DNA of 8,821 nucleotides from Schaalia odontolytica (GTDB lineage Bacteria; Actinomycetota; Actinomycetes; Actinomycetales; Actinomycetaceae), in assembly GCA_958415245.1 (NCBI GenBank), contig CATYYP010000061.1, forward strand, positions 1 to 8,821. Direction: 5' to 3'. This document shows, piece after piece, positions 1-6,462 of this stretch; positions within the stretch are counted from its first letter, which is position 1; every line of letters begins with the position of its first letter. The notes beneath the pieces are model-generated. The model saw only the letters and a list, made by a program, of their open reading frames with translations. It ran no database searches and was not told the DNA's origin. A program made the translations under genes and the position numbers.

Positions 1-308
1 GCGGCCTGATCACGGACCAGATGAAGACTTTTACCACGAGCTTCGACAGCGTCGATGACGAGGTGAAGCAGAAAGCAATCGTTGACACCACCATCGAGAC
101 GCTCAACTCGCCGAAGATCACCAACCCTGAGGTCAAGCAGGCTTCCAGCAAGGTGGCCACTGTCCTGACGGACATCCTGGCCTACGGCAAGAAGTACGAG
201 TCGAACCCGAGCGCTGCCGATCAGAACGAGGCCAACGAGCTCATCGCGCGCCTCGGCACCTCGCTACTCTCGCTGAACGACCTCTGCCCCGGGATTGTGG
301 AGAAGTGA
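1..308 (+). CDS. Small helical protein, 3' end only; paralogue of the neighbouring lipoprotein
   Basis: The reading frame is open from the left edge (first full codon at base 3) to TGA at 306-308, so the start lies outside the window; the ATG at base 21 has no Shine-Dalgarno and is probably internal. The roughly 100 visible residues are polar and predicted mostly helical, ending in a short tail with one Cys (LNDLCPGIVEK). About 54 residues before that Cys is the segment KITNPEVK. The lipoprotein encoded on the other strand at 401-814 has KITNKEIK about 57 residues before its own C-terminal Cys, so the two look like diverged paralogues. By that comparison the missing N-terminus probably carries a lipoprotein signal and a second Cys, which is an inference. 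No enzymatic motif is visible and I do not recognise the family. A hairpin terminator follows 36 bases after the stop. Confidence 0.75.
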   Translation, partial: GLITDQMKTFTTSFDSVDDEVKQKAIVDTTIETLNSPKITNPEVKQASSKVATVLTDILAYGKKYESNPSAADQNEANELIARLGTSLLSLNDLCPGIVEK

Positions 309-344
309 CGCACACCTACGTCATCTCACCGATCAGGTAGTAGA

Positions 345-375
345 TGGAGGGGCGGCCCATCGGGCCGCCCCTCCA
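345..375. terminator. Bidirectional hairpin terminator
   Basis: A perfect 13-bp inverted repeat, GGAGGGGCGGCCC (346-358) against GGGCCGCCCCTCC (362-374), has a 3-base loop (ATC) and one extra T-A pair at the base. It lies between the stop codons of two convergent genes (308 on + and 401 on -) and probably ends both transcripts. There is no T-run on either side, as is common in high-GC actinobacteria. The same 13-base arms recur at 1076-1104. Confidence 0.8.
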
Positions 376-400
376 ACGCTATGTTCGACTCAACGACAGA

Positions 401-814
401 TCAGTGCTGGTATCCGCACTTGTTGAACAGTTCCGTCTGCTTCGCGCTGAGATCCTCCATGATCTTCTGGTATTCCTCGAGCTTCTGGACGTCCATGCTC
501 ATCGGATCCGCCTTCAGGACTCCCGAGTTGTCAGCAGCGGCACGCCATCCAGCAGCGACCTGATCGACGGACTCTTTAATCTCCTTGTTGGTGATCTTCT
601 TAGAGGCCTCTTCGTAGGTGGTGGCAAACGTGGTGTAGGTGTCGGCGATGTTGGCAGCGTCACCATTCTGTGCTGAATTCACGAGGGCGAGGCCCGCGTC
701 ATTGAGAGGCTTCTCGAGCAGCTTGCAGGCGTCAGCCTTCGACTGGGACCCACACGCGGCCATGCCGAGAGGGAGAAGGGTCACGAGGATCGCGGCGGCG
801 ATGCGGCGCTTCAT
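401..814 (-). CDS. Small secreted lipoprotein of unknown function
   Basis: The 137-residue product starts with a lipoprotein signal peptide: MKRR, a hydrophobic stretch (residues 5-18), then a lipobox ending MAAC with the lipidated Cys at residue 21. The mature part is predicted helical and rich in Ala, Lys, Glu and Asp, with Cys30 and Cys133 that could form a disulfide joining the N- and C-terminal ends outside the cell. The ATG at 814 is preceded by a clear AAGGAG ribosome site with 8-9 bases spacing, and a promoter lies upstream (854-883). It has no recognisable catalytic motif. The KITNKEIK segment and C-terminal Cys match the protein encoded at 1-308, which converges on it. Membrane-anchored surface location is well supported; the molecular role is unknown. 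Confidence 0.88.
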   Translation of the reverse strand: MKRRIAAAILVTLLPLGMAACGSQSKADACKLLEKPLNDAGLALVNSAQNGDAANIADTYTTFATTYEEASKKITNKEIKESVDQVAAGWRAAADNSGVLKADPMSMDVQKLEEYQKIMEDLSAKQTELFNKCGYQH

Positions 815-853
815 ATGTTTGCTCCTTGATGTGTTGATGATGGATGCTCTTCG

Positions 854-883
854 AGCCTATCGACCTACGAGAGCCTGACTCAA
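854..883 (-). promoter_or_regulatory. Promoter of the lipoprotein gene
   Basis: Read on the minus strand, TTGAGT (883-878) and TAGGCT (859-854) are separated by 18 bases, matching a housekeeping sigma-factor promoter (TTGACA and TANNNT). Transcription would begin near base 847, giving a leader of about 33 bases that contains the AAGGAG ribosome site. The arrangement is almost the same as the promoter at 2219-2248. Confidence 0.55.
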
Positions 884-1003
884 CGGTCAGAGCGTGCCTC
901 TGCTCACACATTGAAAGGCCATAAATAGCGACATGCACGAACGGTAGCCAGGGATGGCCAACAGGCATCAAAATTACCCTCTCAAATCAAGCGAGAGCGC
1001 CGA

Positions 1004-1060
1004 CTGGCGAGCACCGTCGACGATCTCACCAAGGACGCTCAGGCCGTGACCAACCACTGA
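1004..1060 (+). pseudogene. Possible 3' relic of a lost gene
   Basis: The 355 bases between the genes at 814 and 1170 hold no intact gene. The frame ending at TGA 1058-1060 reads LASTVDDLTKDAQAVTNH, and 16 of these 18 codons end in G or C as in real genes here. The 13 codons just upstream (962-1000) show only 6 of 13, and the frame has no usable start codon back to the stop at 926-928. A terminator hairpin follows 14 bases after the stop, as expected at the end of a + strand gene. I read it as the helical C-terminal end of a gene whose front was deleted or decayed. Chance is possible in so short a stretch. Confidence 0.3.
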
Positions 1061-1074
1061 CTCATGAGCAACGC

Positions 1075-1105
1075 AGGAGGGGCGGCCCGACGGGCCGCCC
1101 CTCCT
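1075..1105. terminator. Hairpin terminator downstream of the symporter gene
   Basis: A 14-bp stem (arms 1075-1088 and 1092-1105, loop GAC) sits 64 bases past the stop of the minus-strand symporter gene and just after the possible + strand relic at 1004-1060. Its central 13-bp arms are identical to those at 346-374. There is no T-run. Confidence 0.75.
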
Positions 1106-1169
1106 CACTGTCTAATCGACCGATAACCAGAGCTGGGGATCAGCGCTCCCCCGCCCCGGCCTCGTCTAT

Positions 1170-2153
1170 TTAGGCCTGTCCGCCGTTCTTCCAGCGACGG
1201 AAGAACATGGCCAGCAGCGCGCCGGACAGGTTATGCCACACGGAGAACACGGCTGCCGGGAGCGCGGTCTCCGGGGTGGAGGCGAAGTGGGTCTTCGCCA
1301 GCGTCGCGGCCAGCGCGGAGTTCTGCATGCCGACCTCGATCGCGGTCGTGCGCGCAGCCTTGTCGGAGCCGCGGCCGACGCGTCCGGCCAGGTAGCCGAA
1401 GAAGTAGCCGAGCAGGTTGTGGCAGATGACCACGGCGATGATGAGGGCGCCGGACGTCAGGATCTTGTCGACGGAACCGGACACGACGACCAGGAGCACG
1501 TAGCAGATGCCCAGCACGGAGATCCAGGGCAGGATCGGCAGGATCTTCTCGACGAGCTTGCCGGCAACGAAGCGCACGAGGAAGCCGCCCAGGACGGGGG
1601 CGAGGACCATCAGCAGGATGTTCTTCGCCATGGCCGCACCGTCAACCGGCATACGCGAACCCACCAGCCAGGCGGTGAGCAGCGGGGTCATGAGGGGCGC
1701 GAGCAGGGTCGAGATCGAGGTCATGGTCACCGACAGGGCGACGTCCGCCTTTGCCAGGTAGGAGATCACGTTCGAGGCCGTACCACCGGGTGCACAGCCG
1801 ACAAGGATGACGCCAACCGCGACAGCGTCGGGCAGGCGGAACACGTAGCACAGGCCCCAACCAACGAGGGGCATGATCAGGTACTGAGCGACGACACCCA
1901 CGAGCACGGGCAGAGGACGCTTGACGATAAGCCCGAAGTCGGGCAGCGTCAGGGTCAGGCCCATACCGAACATGATGACACCAAGCGCCCAGTTAACGCC
2001 AGGGGCCAGCGGCTTGAAGGTGGCGGGCGTGATCATGGCGATCGCGAAGGCCGCCAGGATCAGCAGCGGGAAGACCGTGACGGCGATGCGCGCGCTGCGG
2101 TCCTCGGAGGACAGGGTCGGAGATTGAGTTGTAACTGCGTCTGATGTGGACAT
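1170..2153 (-). CDS. Bile acid:sodium symporter (BASS) family transporter
   Basis: The 327-residue polytopic membrane protein belongs to the SBF/BASS family, which couples sodium entry to uptake of organic anions (bile acids in the founding members, often keto acids, pantoate or similar compounds in bacteria). Family marks are MFGMGL (61-66), the broken-helix motif GCAPGGTASN (119-128) and EVGMQNSALAATLA (273-286), whose Glu273 and Gln277 correspond to the sodium-binding E and Q of the family. About nine to ten hydrophobic segments span residues 24-320, the normal family size. I chose ATG at 2153; an in-frame GTG at 2168 adds five residues with no better ribosome site. Upstream of the ATG there is AAATAT exactly 6 bases away and no proper Shine-Dalgarno, so the mRNA may be leaderless. 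The substrate cannot be told from sequence; bile acid transport should not be assumed. It stands alone, divergent from the YwiC-like gene. Confidence 0.93.
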   Translation of the reverse strand: MSTSDAVTTQSPTLSSEDRSARIAVTVFPLLILAAFAIAMITPATFKPLAPGVNWALGVIMFGMGLTLTLPDFGLIVKRPLPVLVGVVAQYLIMPLVGWGLCYVFRLPDAVAVGVILVGCAPGGTASNVISYLAKADVALSVTMTSISTLLAPLMTPLLTAWLVGSRMPVDGAAMAKNILLMVLAPVLGGFLVRFVAGKLVEKILPILPWISVLGICYVLLVVVSGSVDKILTSGALIIAVVICHNLLGYFFGYLAGRVGRGSDKAARTTAIEVGMQNSALAATLAKTHFASTPETALPAAVFSVWHNLSGALLAMFFRRWKNGGQA

Positions 2154-2218
2154 GCCCCCATATTTCACCGATTGTTGAAAATTTCCCGCTCACATCTCAC
2201 GTTGTGATCAGCTCAGTA

Positions 2219-2248
2219 TTGAGCCTCACAAGACCACTTCACTAAGCT
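2219..2248 (+). promoter_or_regulatory. Promoter giving a leaderless YwiC-like mRNA
   Basis: TTGAGC (2219-2224) and TAAGCT (2243-2248) are separated by 18 bases, a good housekeeping promoter. The -10 hexamer ends 6 bases before ATG 2255, so transcription should begin at or beside the start codon, leaving no room for a ribosome site. Confidence 0.6.
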
Positions 2249-2254
2249 AAGGCT

Positions 2255-3157
2255 ATGCACAGTGCAGCGCCGCAGACTCACACACCGCCCGAACGCACCG
2301 CGGATGGCGTCACCAATCGCGCACCGGGGCGCCCCCAGGGGCGCCCGAAGCCGCGCCACCACAACAATCCCCGCATGCGTAAGCTTGCCCGCGACGGCTG
2401 GATCTCCGACCAGCACGGCGCGTGGACGATGATGGCGTTCCCGCCGCTGCTCGGGTGGGCACTGTCCTTCACCTTCTCGTGGACGGTCGTCCTCATGCTG
2501 GTGGCGTGGGCGATGGCTTTCCAGATGTTTTCAGCCGTGTGCCTGTGGGTAAAGACGCCCGCCAAGCGCCGCTCTCGCATTGCCCCCGCGGTCCTGACCT
2601 ACGGCGTGCTCGCGGCGCTCCCCGGTGCCACCCTCCTGGCACTGCGCCCGCAACTGCTATGGTGGGCGATCGCTTTCGCACCCCTGGCCTCGTCGGCACT
2701 CTACCTTGTGTGGAAGGGCCGCGAGCGCTCCCTGGGTGCCCGTGCGGCCTCGATCCTGGCGGGCAACATCATGGGTCCCGTGGCGTTCTCGCTGGCGATC
2801 GCAGACGGCTCACCGGCTGCGGTGACGCTCCACGCGTGGGCGACGTGCGCCGCGTTTGGCCTGCACTACATCGGCACCGTTCCGCTGGTTCGTTCGATGA
2901 TCCGCGGCCGTAAGGACCCGCGCTGGGCGATCGGCTCCACGCTGCTGCACGCGGCGTTCACGCTGTGCGCGGCCGTGGCGTGGTGGTTCGGCGCGCTTGA
3001 GATCTGGCCCGTCCTCATGTGGGCGTGCCTGACTGCGCGCGCGTGGGTAATGCCGACGCTGAGCCGGAAGCGGGCGCGCCCGATCTCGCCCAAGCTCATC
3101 GGCTATAGCGAGCTCGGCTGGTCGCTTCTCCTCATTGCCTCGCTGCTGATCCCGTAA
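2255..3157 (+). CDS. YwiC-like integral membrane protein
   Basis: The 300-residue product has a charged, proline-rich N-terminal segment of about 45 residues and then the YwiC-like core, which opens with the family signature WISDQHGAW (49-57). Hydrophobic segments at about 59-75, 77-98, 110-130, 134-153, 166-184, 192-212, 227-246, 249-264 and 285-299 indicate an eight- or nine-helix membrane protein. The family (named after Bacillus subtilis YwiC) is widespread in actinobacteria and its biochemical role is not established. The start at 2255 is favoured because a promoter -10 box lies 6 bases before it; the internal ATG at 2375 (residue 41, closer to the conserved core) has no ribosome site. 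A hairpin terminator follows the stop. Confidence 0.88.
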   Translation: MHSAAPQTHTPPERTADGVTNRAPGRPQGRPKPRHHNNPRMRKLARDGWISDQHGAWTMMAFPPLLGWALSFTFSWTVVLMLVAWAMAFQMFSAVCLWVKTPAKRRSRIAPAVLTYGVLAALPGATLLALRPQLLWWAIAFAPLASSALYLVWKGRERSLGARAASILAGNIMGPVAFSLAIADGSPAAVTLHAWATCAAFGLHYIGTVPLVRSMIRGRKDPRWAIGSTLLHAAFTLCAAVAWWFGALEIWPVLMWACLTARAWVMPTLSRKRARPISPKLIGYSELGWSLLLIASLLIP

Positions 3158-3179
3158 ATCGCGGCACCTCGATGGGTGG

Positions 3180-3211
3180 ATGGGCGCGTCCGTCTCGTCG
3201 GGCGCGCCCAT
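3180..3211. terminator. Bidirectional hairpin terminator
   Basis: A 13-bp stem with one G-U pair, ATGGGCGCG (3180-3188) pairing with CGCGCCCAT (3203-3211) and continuing inward, has a 6-base loop. It lies between convergent stops at 3157 (+) and 3225 (-) and probably serves both genes. Confidence 0.75.
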
Positions 3212-3224
3212 TCGCATGCTGACC

Positions 3225-4289
3225 CTACGCGCCGATGCCCGCGGTGCGTGCGAATTCAGCGGCCACGGACAGGAAGCGGTCGTTCTGCTCGCACGAGCCG
3301 ACCGAGACTCGCACGCCCACGCGGAAGGGGCGCACGATGAGGCCGACGCGCGCGCATGCCTCGACGAGGCCGTAGACGTCGCCGCGGATCAGGTAGAAGT
3401 TCGACTGGCTGTCGGGGATGTCGTAGCCGAGTCCGCGCAGGGCCGGGATGATGCGCTCGCGCTCGGCGATGATCTCGGCGACCGCGCGCTGCACGCCCTC
3501 AGCATCCTTCAGCGAGGCGAGGGCCGCGGCGAGGGCGAGGGAGTTGACGCCGAAGGGGACGAGGAGAGCCTGGATCGCGCCGATCACCTCGGGATCACCG
3601 ATGGCGTAGCCGACGCGCACGCCGGCCAGGGCGTGGGCCTTGGAGAACGTGCGCATGACGATGACGTTGGGGTGTTCTTTGATGAGGGGGACCGCTGTGC
3701 GCACGCCGGGCTTGGTCGCGAAGTCGATGTAGGCCTCGTCGACGATGACCATAACGTCGTCGGGGACGTCGGCGACGAAACCGGCGATCTCCTCGTAGGT
3801 GAGGGCCGGGCCTGTCGGGTTGTTGGGCGAGCAGACGATGACGGCAACGGTGTCGGGCGTGATCGCGGTACGCATGGCGTCGAGGTCGTGGGTGCCATCC
3901 GGAAGGAGCTCAACGGGCACGGGGTCGCCACCCACGGAGGGAACGGCGATCGGGTAGGACTCGAAGGAGCGCCAGGGGAAGACGACCTGGCTGCCGGGCT
4001 GGCAGACGGCGGACAGTGCGGCAACGAGGATCGCCGAGGAACCAGTGCCCACACAAACCTGGTCAGCACCGACGCCGAAGCACTGCGCGAGGGCCTCGCG
4101 CAGGGGCGCGGCCGTCAGGTCGGGGTAGCGGTTGATCGTCTCGAGTTCGCGGGCGATCGCCTCGAGCACCGCGGGGCTGGGCGGCGTCGGCATCTCGTTG
4201 GAGGAGATTTTGACGGCGTCGGGCGCGGTCTTGCTGGGAACGTAGCGAGGCAGGGAGGCGACGGCGGGACGGATGCGCAGGTTGGTCAT
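3225..4289 (-). CDS. pat: HisC-family aminotransferase (aromatic amino acid / histidinol-phosphate)
   Basis: This 354-residue fold-type I PLP enzyme transfers an amino group between glutamate/2-oxoglutarate and its substrate in the cytosol. Visible motifs are SPNNPTG (154-160, substrate/PLP Asn), DEAY (184-187, Asp184 for the pyridine nitrogen and Tyr187), RTFSKAHALAG with Schiff-base Lys217, and a C-terminal GVRVSVG (325-331) with the carboxylate-binding Arg. The N-terminal pattern RPAVASLPRYVPSK, FPWRSFESYP and VPFGVNSLA fit the actinobacterial Pat subgroup, which favours aromatic keto acids such as phenylpyruvate and overlaps HisC in activity. It is not beside other his genes, which also favours Pat, but histidinol-phosphate aminotransferase remains possible. 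ATG 4289 fits the family N-terminus; a TTG at 4325 would add 12 unlikely residues. A promoter (4297-4325) ends 7 bases before the ATG, suggesting a leaderless mRNA. Confidence 0.9.
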   Translation of the reverse strand: MTNLRIRPAVASLPRYVPSKTAPDAVKISSNEMPTPPSPAVLEAIARELETINRYPDLTAAPLREALAQCFGVGADQVCVGTGSSAILVAALSAVCQPGSQVVFPWRSFESYPIAVPSVGGDPVPVELLPDGTHDLDAMRTAITPDTVAVIVCSPNNPTGPALTYEEIAGFVADVPDDVMVIVDEAYIDFATKPGVRTAVPLIKEHPNVIVMRTFSKAHALAGVRVGYAIGDPEVIGAIQALLVPFGVNSLALAAALASLKDAEGVQRAVAEIIAERERIIPALRGLGYDIPDSQSNFYLIRGDVYGLVEACARVGLIVRPFRVGVRVSVGSCEQNDRFLSVAAEFARTAGIGA

Positions 4290-4296
4290 GTGTGTA

Positions 4297-4325
4297 GTCC
4301 TATCCCATGGACTGGGACCGTGCAA
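4297..4325 (-). promoter_or_regulatory. Promoter of the aminotransferase gene
   Basis: On the minus strand TTGCAC (4325-4320) and TAGGAC (4302-4297) are 17 bases apart. The -10 box ends 7 bases before ATG 4289, so the transcript would begin at or next to the start codon. The AGGA within the -10 box is a less likely ribosome site. Confidence 0.45.
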
Positions 4326-4354
4326 GCATCATCCCACTGCGCAAGAATGGAGAA

Positions 4355-4741
4355 ATGGACTTTATTGCTCGTTTATTGGCCACGATGGCCGGCCTGTGGG
4401 TGACGACCCGCGTGGTCACGTCGATCTCGATCGAGTCGTCGTCGGCGTCGCAAACCGTCATCGTTCTGGCGGCCGTCGCCCTCGTGTTCACTGCGGTGAA
4501 CTCGATCATCAAGCCTGTGGTGACGACGCTGGCATTCCCCCTGTACCTCCTGACCTTCGGCCTGTTTGCCCTGGTGACGAACTCTCTGCTGTTTGCGCTG
4601 ACGGGGTGGCTGTCCACGTCGCTCGGATTCCCCATGACGACGGGCGGCTTCTGGTCCTGCCTGGTCGGCGCGGTCATCACCTCCGTGGTGTCCTCGATCG
4701 TCTCGGGCATCCTGCGAGATAAGAAGGACAAGCGGGACTGA
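4355..4741 (+). CDS. Phage_holin_4_2-type small membrane protein
   Basis: The 128-residue product has four hydrophobic segments (about 3-20, 33-52, 58-85 and 99-120) and a short Lys/Asp-rich tail. The signature NSIIKPVV...FPLYLLTFGLF.LVTN (49-76) is typical of the family named Phage_holin_4_2, which is common on bacterial chromosomes and has no proven lytic role. No other phage gene is nearby, so a prophage origin is not indicated. I chose ATG 4355 because it matches the family N-terminus (MDFIARLL); the in-frame ATG at 4307 would add 16 polar residues and lie inside the divergent gene's promoter region. GGAG is only 2 bases from the ATG, while AAGAAT lies exactly 6 bases away, so leaderless expression is possible. 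A strong terminator follows. Confidence 0.85.
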   Translation: MDFIARLLATMAGLWVTTRVVTSISIESSSASQTVIVLAAVALVFTAVNSIIKPVVTTLAFPLYLLTFGLFALVTNSLLFALTGWLSTSLGFPMTTGGFWSCLVGAVITSVVSSIVSGILRDKKDKRD

Positions 4742-4761
4742 CGTTTCGCTCCCTTCTCCGT

Positions 4762-4793
4762 CGAGGCGCATTACCCCTGGGTGATGCGCCTCG
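4762..4793. terminator. Terminator overlapping the hydrolase stop codon
   Basis: CGAGGCGCA (4762-4770) pairs perfectly with TGCGCCTCG (4785-4793), and the stem continues inward for five more pairs (one G-U) to a 4-base loop. TTT follows on the + strand. It terminates the gene ending at 4741; its inner stem also contains the last codons and TAA stop (4771-4773) of the minus-strand hydrolase gene. Confidence 0.75.
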
Positions 4794-6462
4794 TTTGATA
4801 GTGGTGGATGGTGGTCTGCGTGTCCTGGGTGAGACCGAGCGCCTGGGTACGGTGGGCCTCGGCGGCCGCCAGGGCGCTCAGGCCCGGATCGGACGAGGCC
4901 CGGGCGGCGTCCAGGGTGCTTCTGATTTCGTCCACGTACAGCGGCGCGCTGTGCGAGGAGGGAACCGGGTCTTCGGGGTGAGCCGCGGCCTCGTAGTCGT
5001 GGAACCTGACGGTCGTCACGTTGTCTCCGCGGGTCGCGTTCCCGTCCAGACCGGGGACGATGTCGCCCGAGTTTTCGTAGGAGAGGACGGGGACGTCGCT
5101 GGGCGCAACCGTCGCCGTGGGCGAGCCTGCGGTAACGACGGAGACGACGTTGTAGCGTGCGCGCACAGCGGGGTCGGCGGCCAGCTGAGCCGCCATGATG
5201 CCGCCCTGCGAATGGCCGGCAAACTCGACGGCCTCCTCGGGCGGGATGCCGGCCGCGTCCATGGCTTCCATGATCGCGTCGAGCTGATCCGAGGCCATTC
5301 CTGCCACACCCTGCAGGTTGGTGGTCATGTCCTGGGGGCCCGACTGCCCGATGGCGAACGATTGTGTGCCTCGAATGTCGACGGTCCACGAGCGGGTCGT
5401 CGCGCCATCCTCCCCCACGGTCACATGTTCCTCAATGGCGATCTCTCCGTTGTCTGCGTCGCCTCCGTGCATATCGACGATGTGCTCGATGGCGTCGGCG
5501 CTGGTAGCAACACCCTCGTAGTGGGTGTCGGGTGCCGCGTCGGGCATGGCCGCGAGCGCGGACTGGGTGCGTGCGTCAAGGGTGCCGGACGGGATACGGG
5601 CGGCTGCCTCGTTGTGATGGACACGAGTGTTCCCGTCCGGTCCCCTCACGGCGACCCCGTAGCTGGCTCCGTGGCCGAGGCGGAAGTCAACGAGCCCCAG
5701 GTACGCAAGGAAGGGCGCGGCGAGCGCGGCCATCCCGGACGCCGATTGCGTGGACGTCGAGTTCAGATCCTGGCTGACTCCCAGCCCGGACAGTGACTGC
5801 ACGACGCCTCGGAACGCAGGCAGGGAATTCACGTCGAGGGCGAACCTACCAAGGTCACGCTGGAACAATGCCCCAGATTCCGCATCTCCGTGCCGCGCGA
5901 AGGTGATGCCGTCAATCACGGTGTCACATAGGTCTTTCTCTGCCGCCAACACCGCAAATCCGGGCATAAGAACGGTGGGCAGCCAGGGGACCCCCGCGCT
6001 CGCGGAGGCGTCCTGAAACCCGTGGTAGAGGGCCACACCGCCGGTGGCCAGGGCACCGCCGGGGCACAGGGCGAACGCTCCGAGGCTTCGCCAGCTGAGC
6101 TGCGCCCCCAACGGGCTGCCGGGTACAGCCTCCCACAGGGAGGCGGCGGCGTTCGCATCCGCGTACGTGAGGGCCGCGTCCTGCATCTTCCATCTCAGGT
6201 CGTCGACGCTGGACTCGAGGGAGTCGAGGGCACTGATGGCGGCGCTGATCGCGGAGATGAGTCCGGCAGCCGTCTCCGGGGCAAAAAGCGAGGCCAGGTC
6301 GGCCTCGGCGAGGGCGGCGTTGAGCGCGAGGCGCGCGGGTCCGATCGAGAGGTTCTCTTCGTACGTGACGAGGGTGTGCGTGGCGCACAGCTCGTTGACG
6401 TCGACGCTGAAGGGGCCCGAGGACACGGACACGTGTCGGTTCGGATCGAAAGCCACGGTCAC
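4771..6462 (-). CDS. Alpha/beta hydrolase (lipase-like) with N-terminal ESX-type helical region
   Basis: Residue numbers count from the farthest-upstream GTG (6465; 564 residues). Residues about 20-115 are helical and Ala-rich, ending in DLRWKMQDAALTYADANAAASLWE, which resembles the second helix of EspC/WXG100-type ESX substrates. Residues 125-180 contain hydrophobic stretches that may touch membrane. From about 310 comes an alpha/beta hydrolase domain: the nucleophile elbow GHSQGG gives Ser419, and Asp468 (NSGDIVPGLDG) and His505 (SSHSAPLY) complete a class-3-lipase-like triad. It probably cleaves a lipid or other ester; the substrate is unknown. There is no Sec signal peptide, so export, if any, would be by a type VII route with the WXG partner upstream. 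Three GTG starts (6465, 6462, 6456) are possible; 6462 is preferred for its GTGA overlap with the upstream stop and its nearby GGGAG. The catalytic assignment is solid, secretion is inferred. Confidence 0.85.
   Translation of the reverse strand: MTVAFDPNRHVSVSSGPFSVDVNELCATHTLVTYEENLSIGPARLALNAALAEADLASLFAPETAAGLISAISAAISALDSLESSVDDLRWKMQDAALTYADANAAASLWEAVPGSPLGAQLSWRSLGAFALCPGGALATGGVALYHGFQDASASAGVPWLPTVLMPGFAVLAAEKDLCDTVIDGITFARHGDAESGALFQRDLGRFALDVNSLPAFRGVVQSLSGLGVSQDLNSTSTQSASGMAALAAPFLAYLGLVDFRLGHGASYGVAVRGPDGNTRVHHNEAAARIPSGTLDARTQSALAAMPDAAPDTHYEGVATSADAIEHIVDMHGGDADNGEIAIEEHVTVGEDGATTRSWTVDIRGTQSFAIGQSGPQDMTTNLQGVAGMASDQLDAIMEAMDAAGIPPEEAVEFAGHSQGGIMAAQLAADPAVRARYNVVSVVTAGSPTATVAPSDVPVLSYENSGDIVPGLDGNATRGDNVTTVRFHDYEAAAHPEDPVPSSHSAPLYVDEIRSTLDAARASSDPGLSALAAAEAHRTQALGLTQDTQTTIHHYQTRRITQG

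Noticed and set aside
1233..2144. A 303-codon open frame on + opposite the symporter gene
   Set aside because: The product is highly hydrophilic, rich in Gly, Asp, Gln and His and motif-free, while the other strand encodes a clear BASS transporter.
2190..2207. Inverted repeat TCACA-N8-TGTGA between the symporter and YwiC-like genes as an operator
   Set aside because: The arms are only 5 bases and such repeats are frequent by chance; no regulator gene is adjacent, so I do not call it.
3180..4403. A 407-codon open frame on + covering the aminotransferase gene
   Set aside because: It is antisense to a gene with all PLP-enzyme motifs; its product is Gly/Asp/Arg-rich without any motif, as expected for the mirror frame of a high-GC gene.
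4355..4741. Prophage interpretation of the holin-family protein
   Set aside because: The family is common on ordinary chromosomes and no endolysin, integrase or structural phage gene is nearby.
4373..5389. A 338-codon open frame on - spanning the holin-like gene and the hydrolase 3' end
   Set aside because: It is Arg/Gly/His-rich, overlaps two supported genes in other frames and crosses their terminator.
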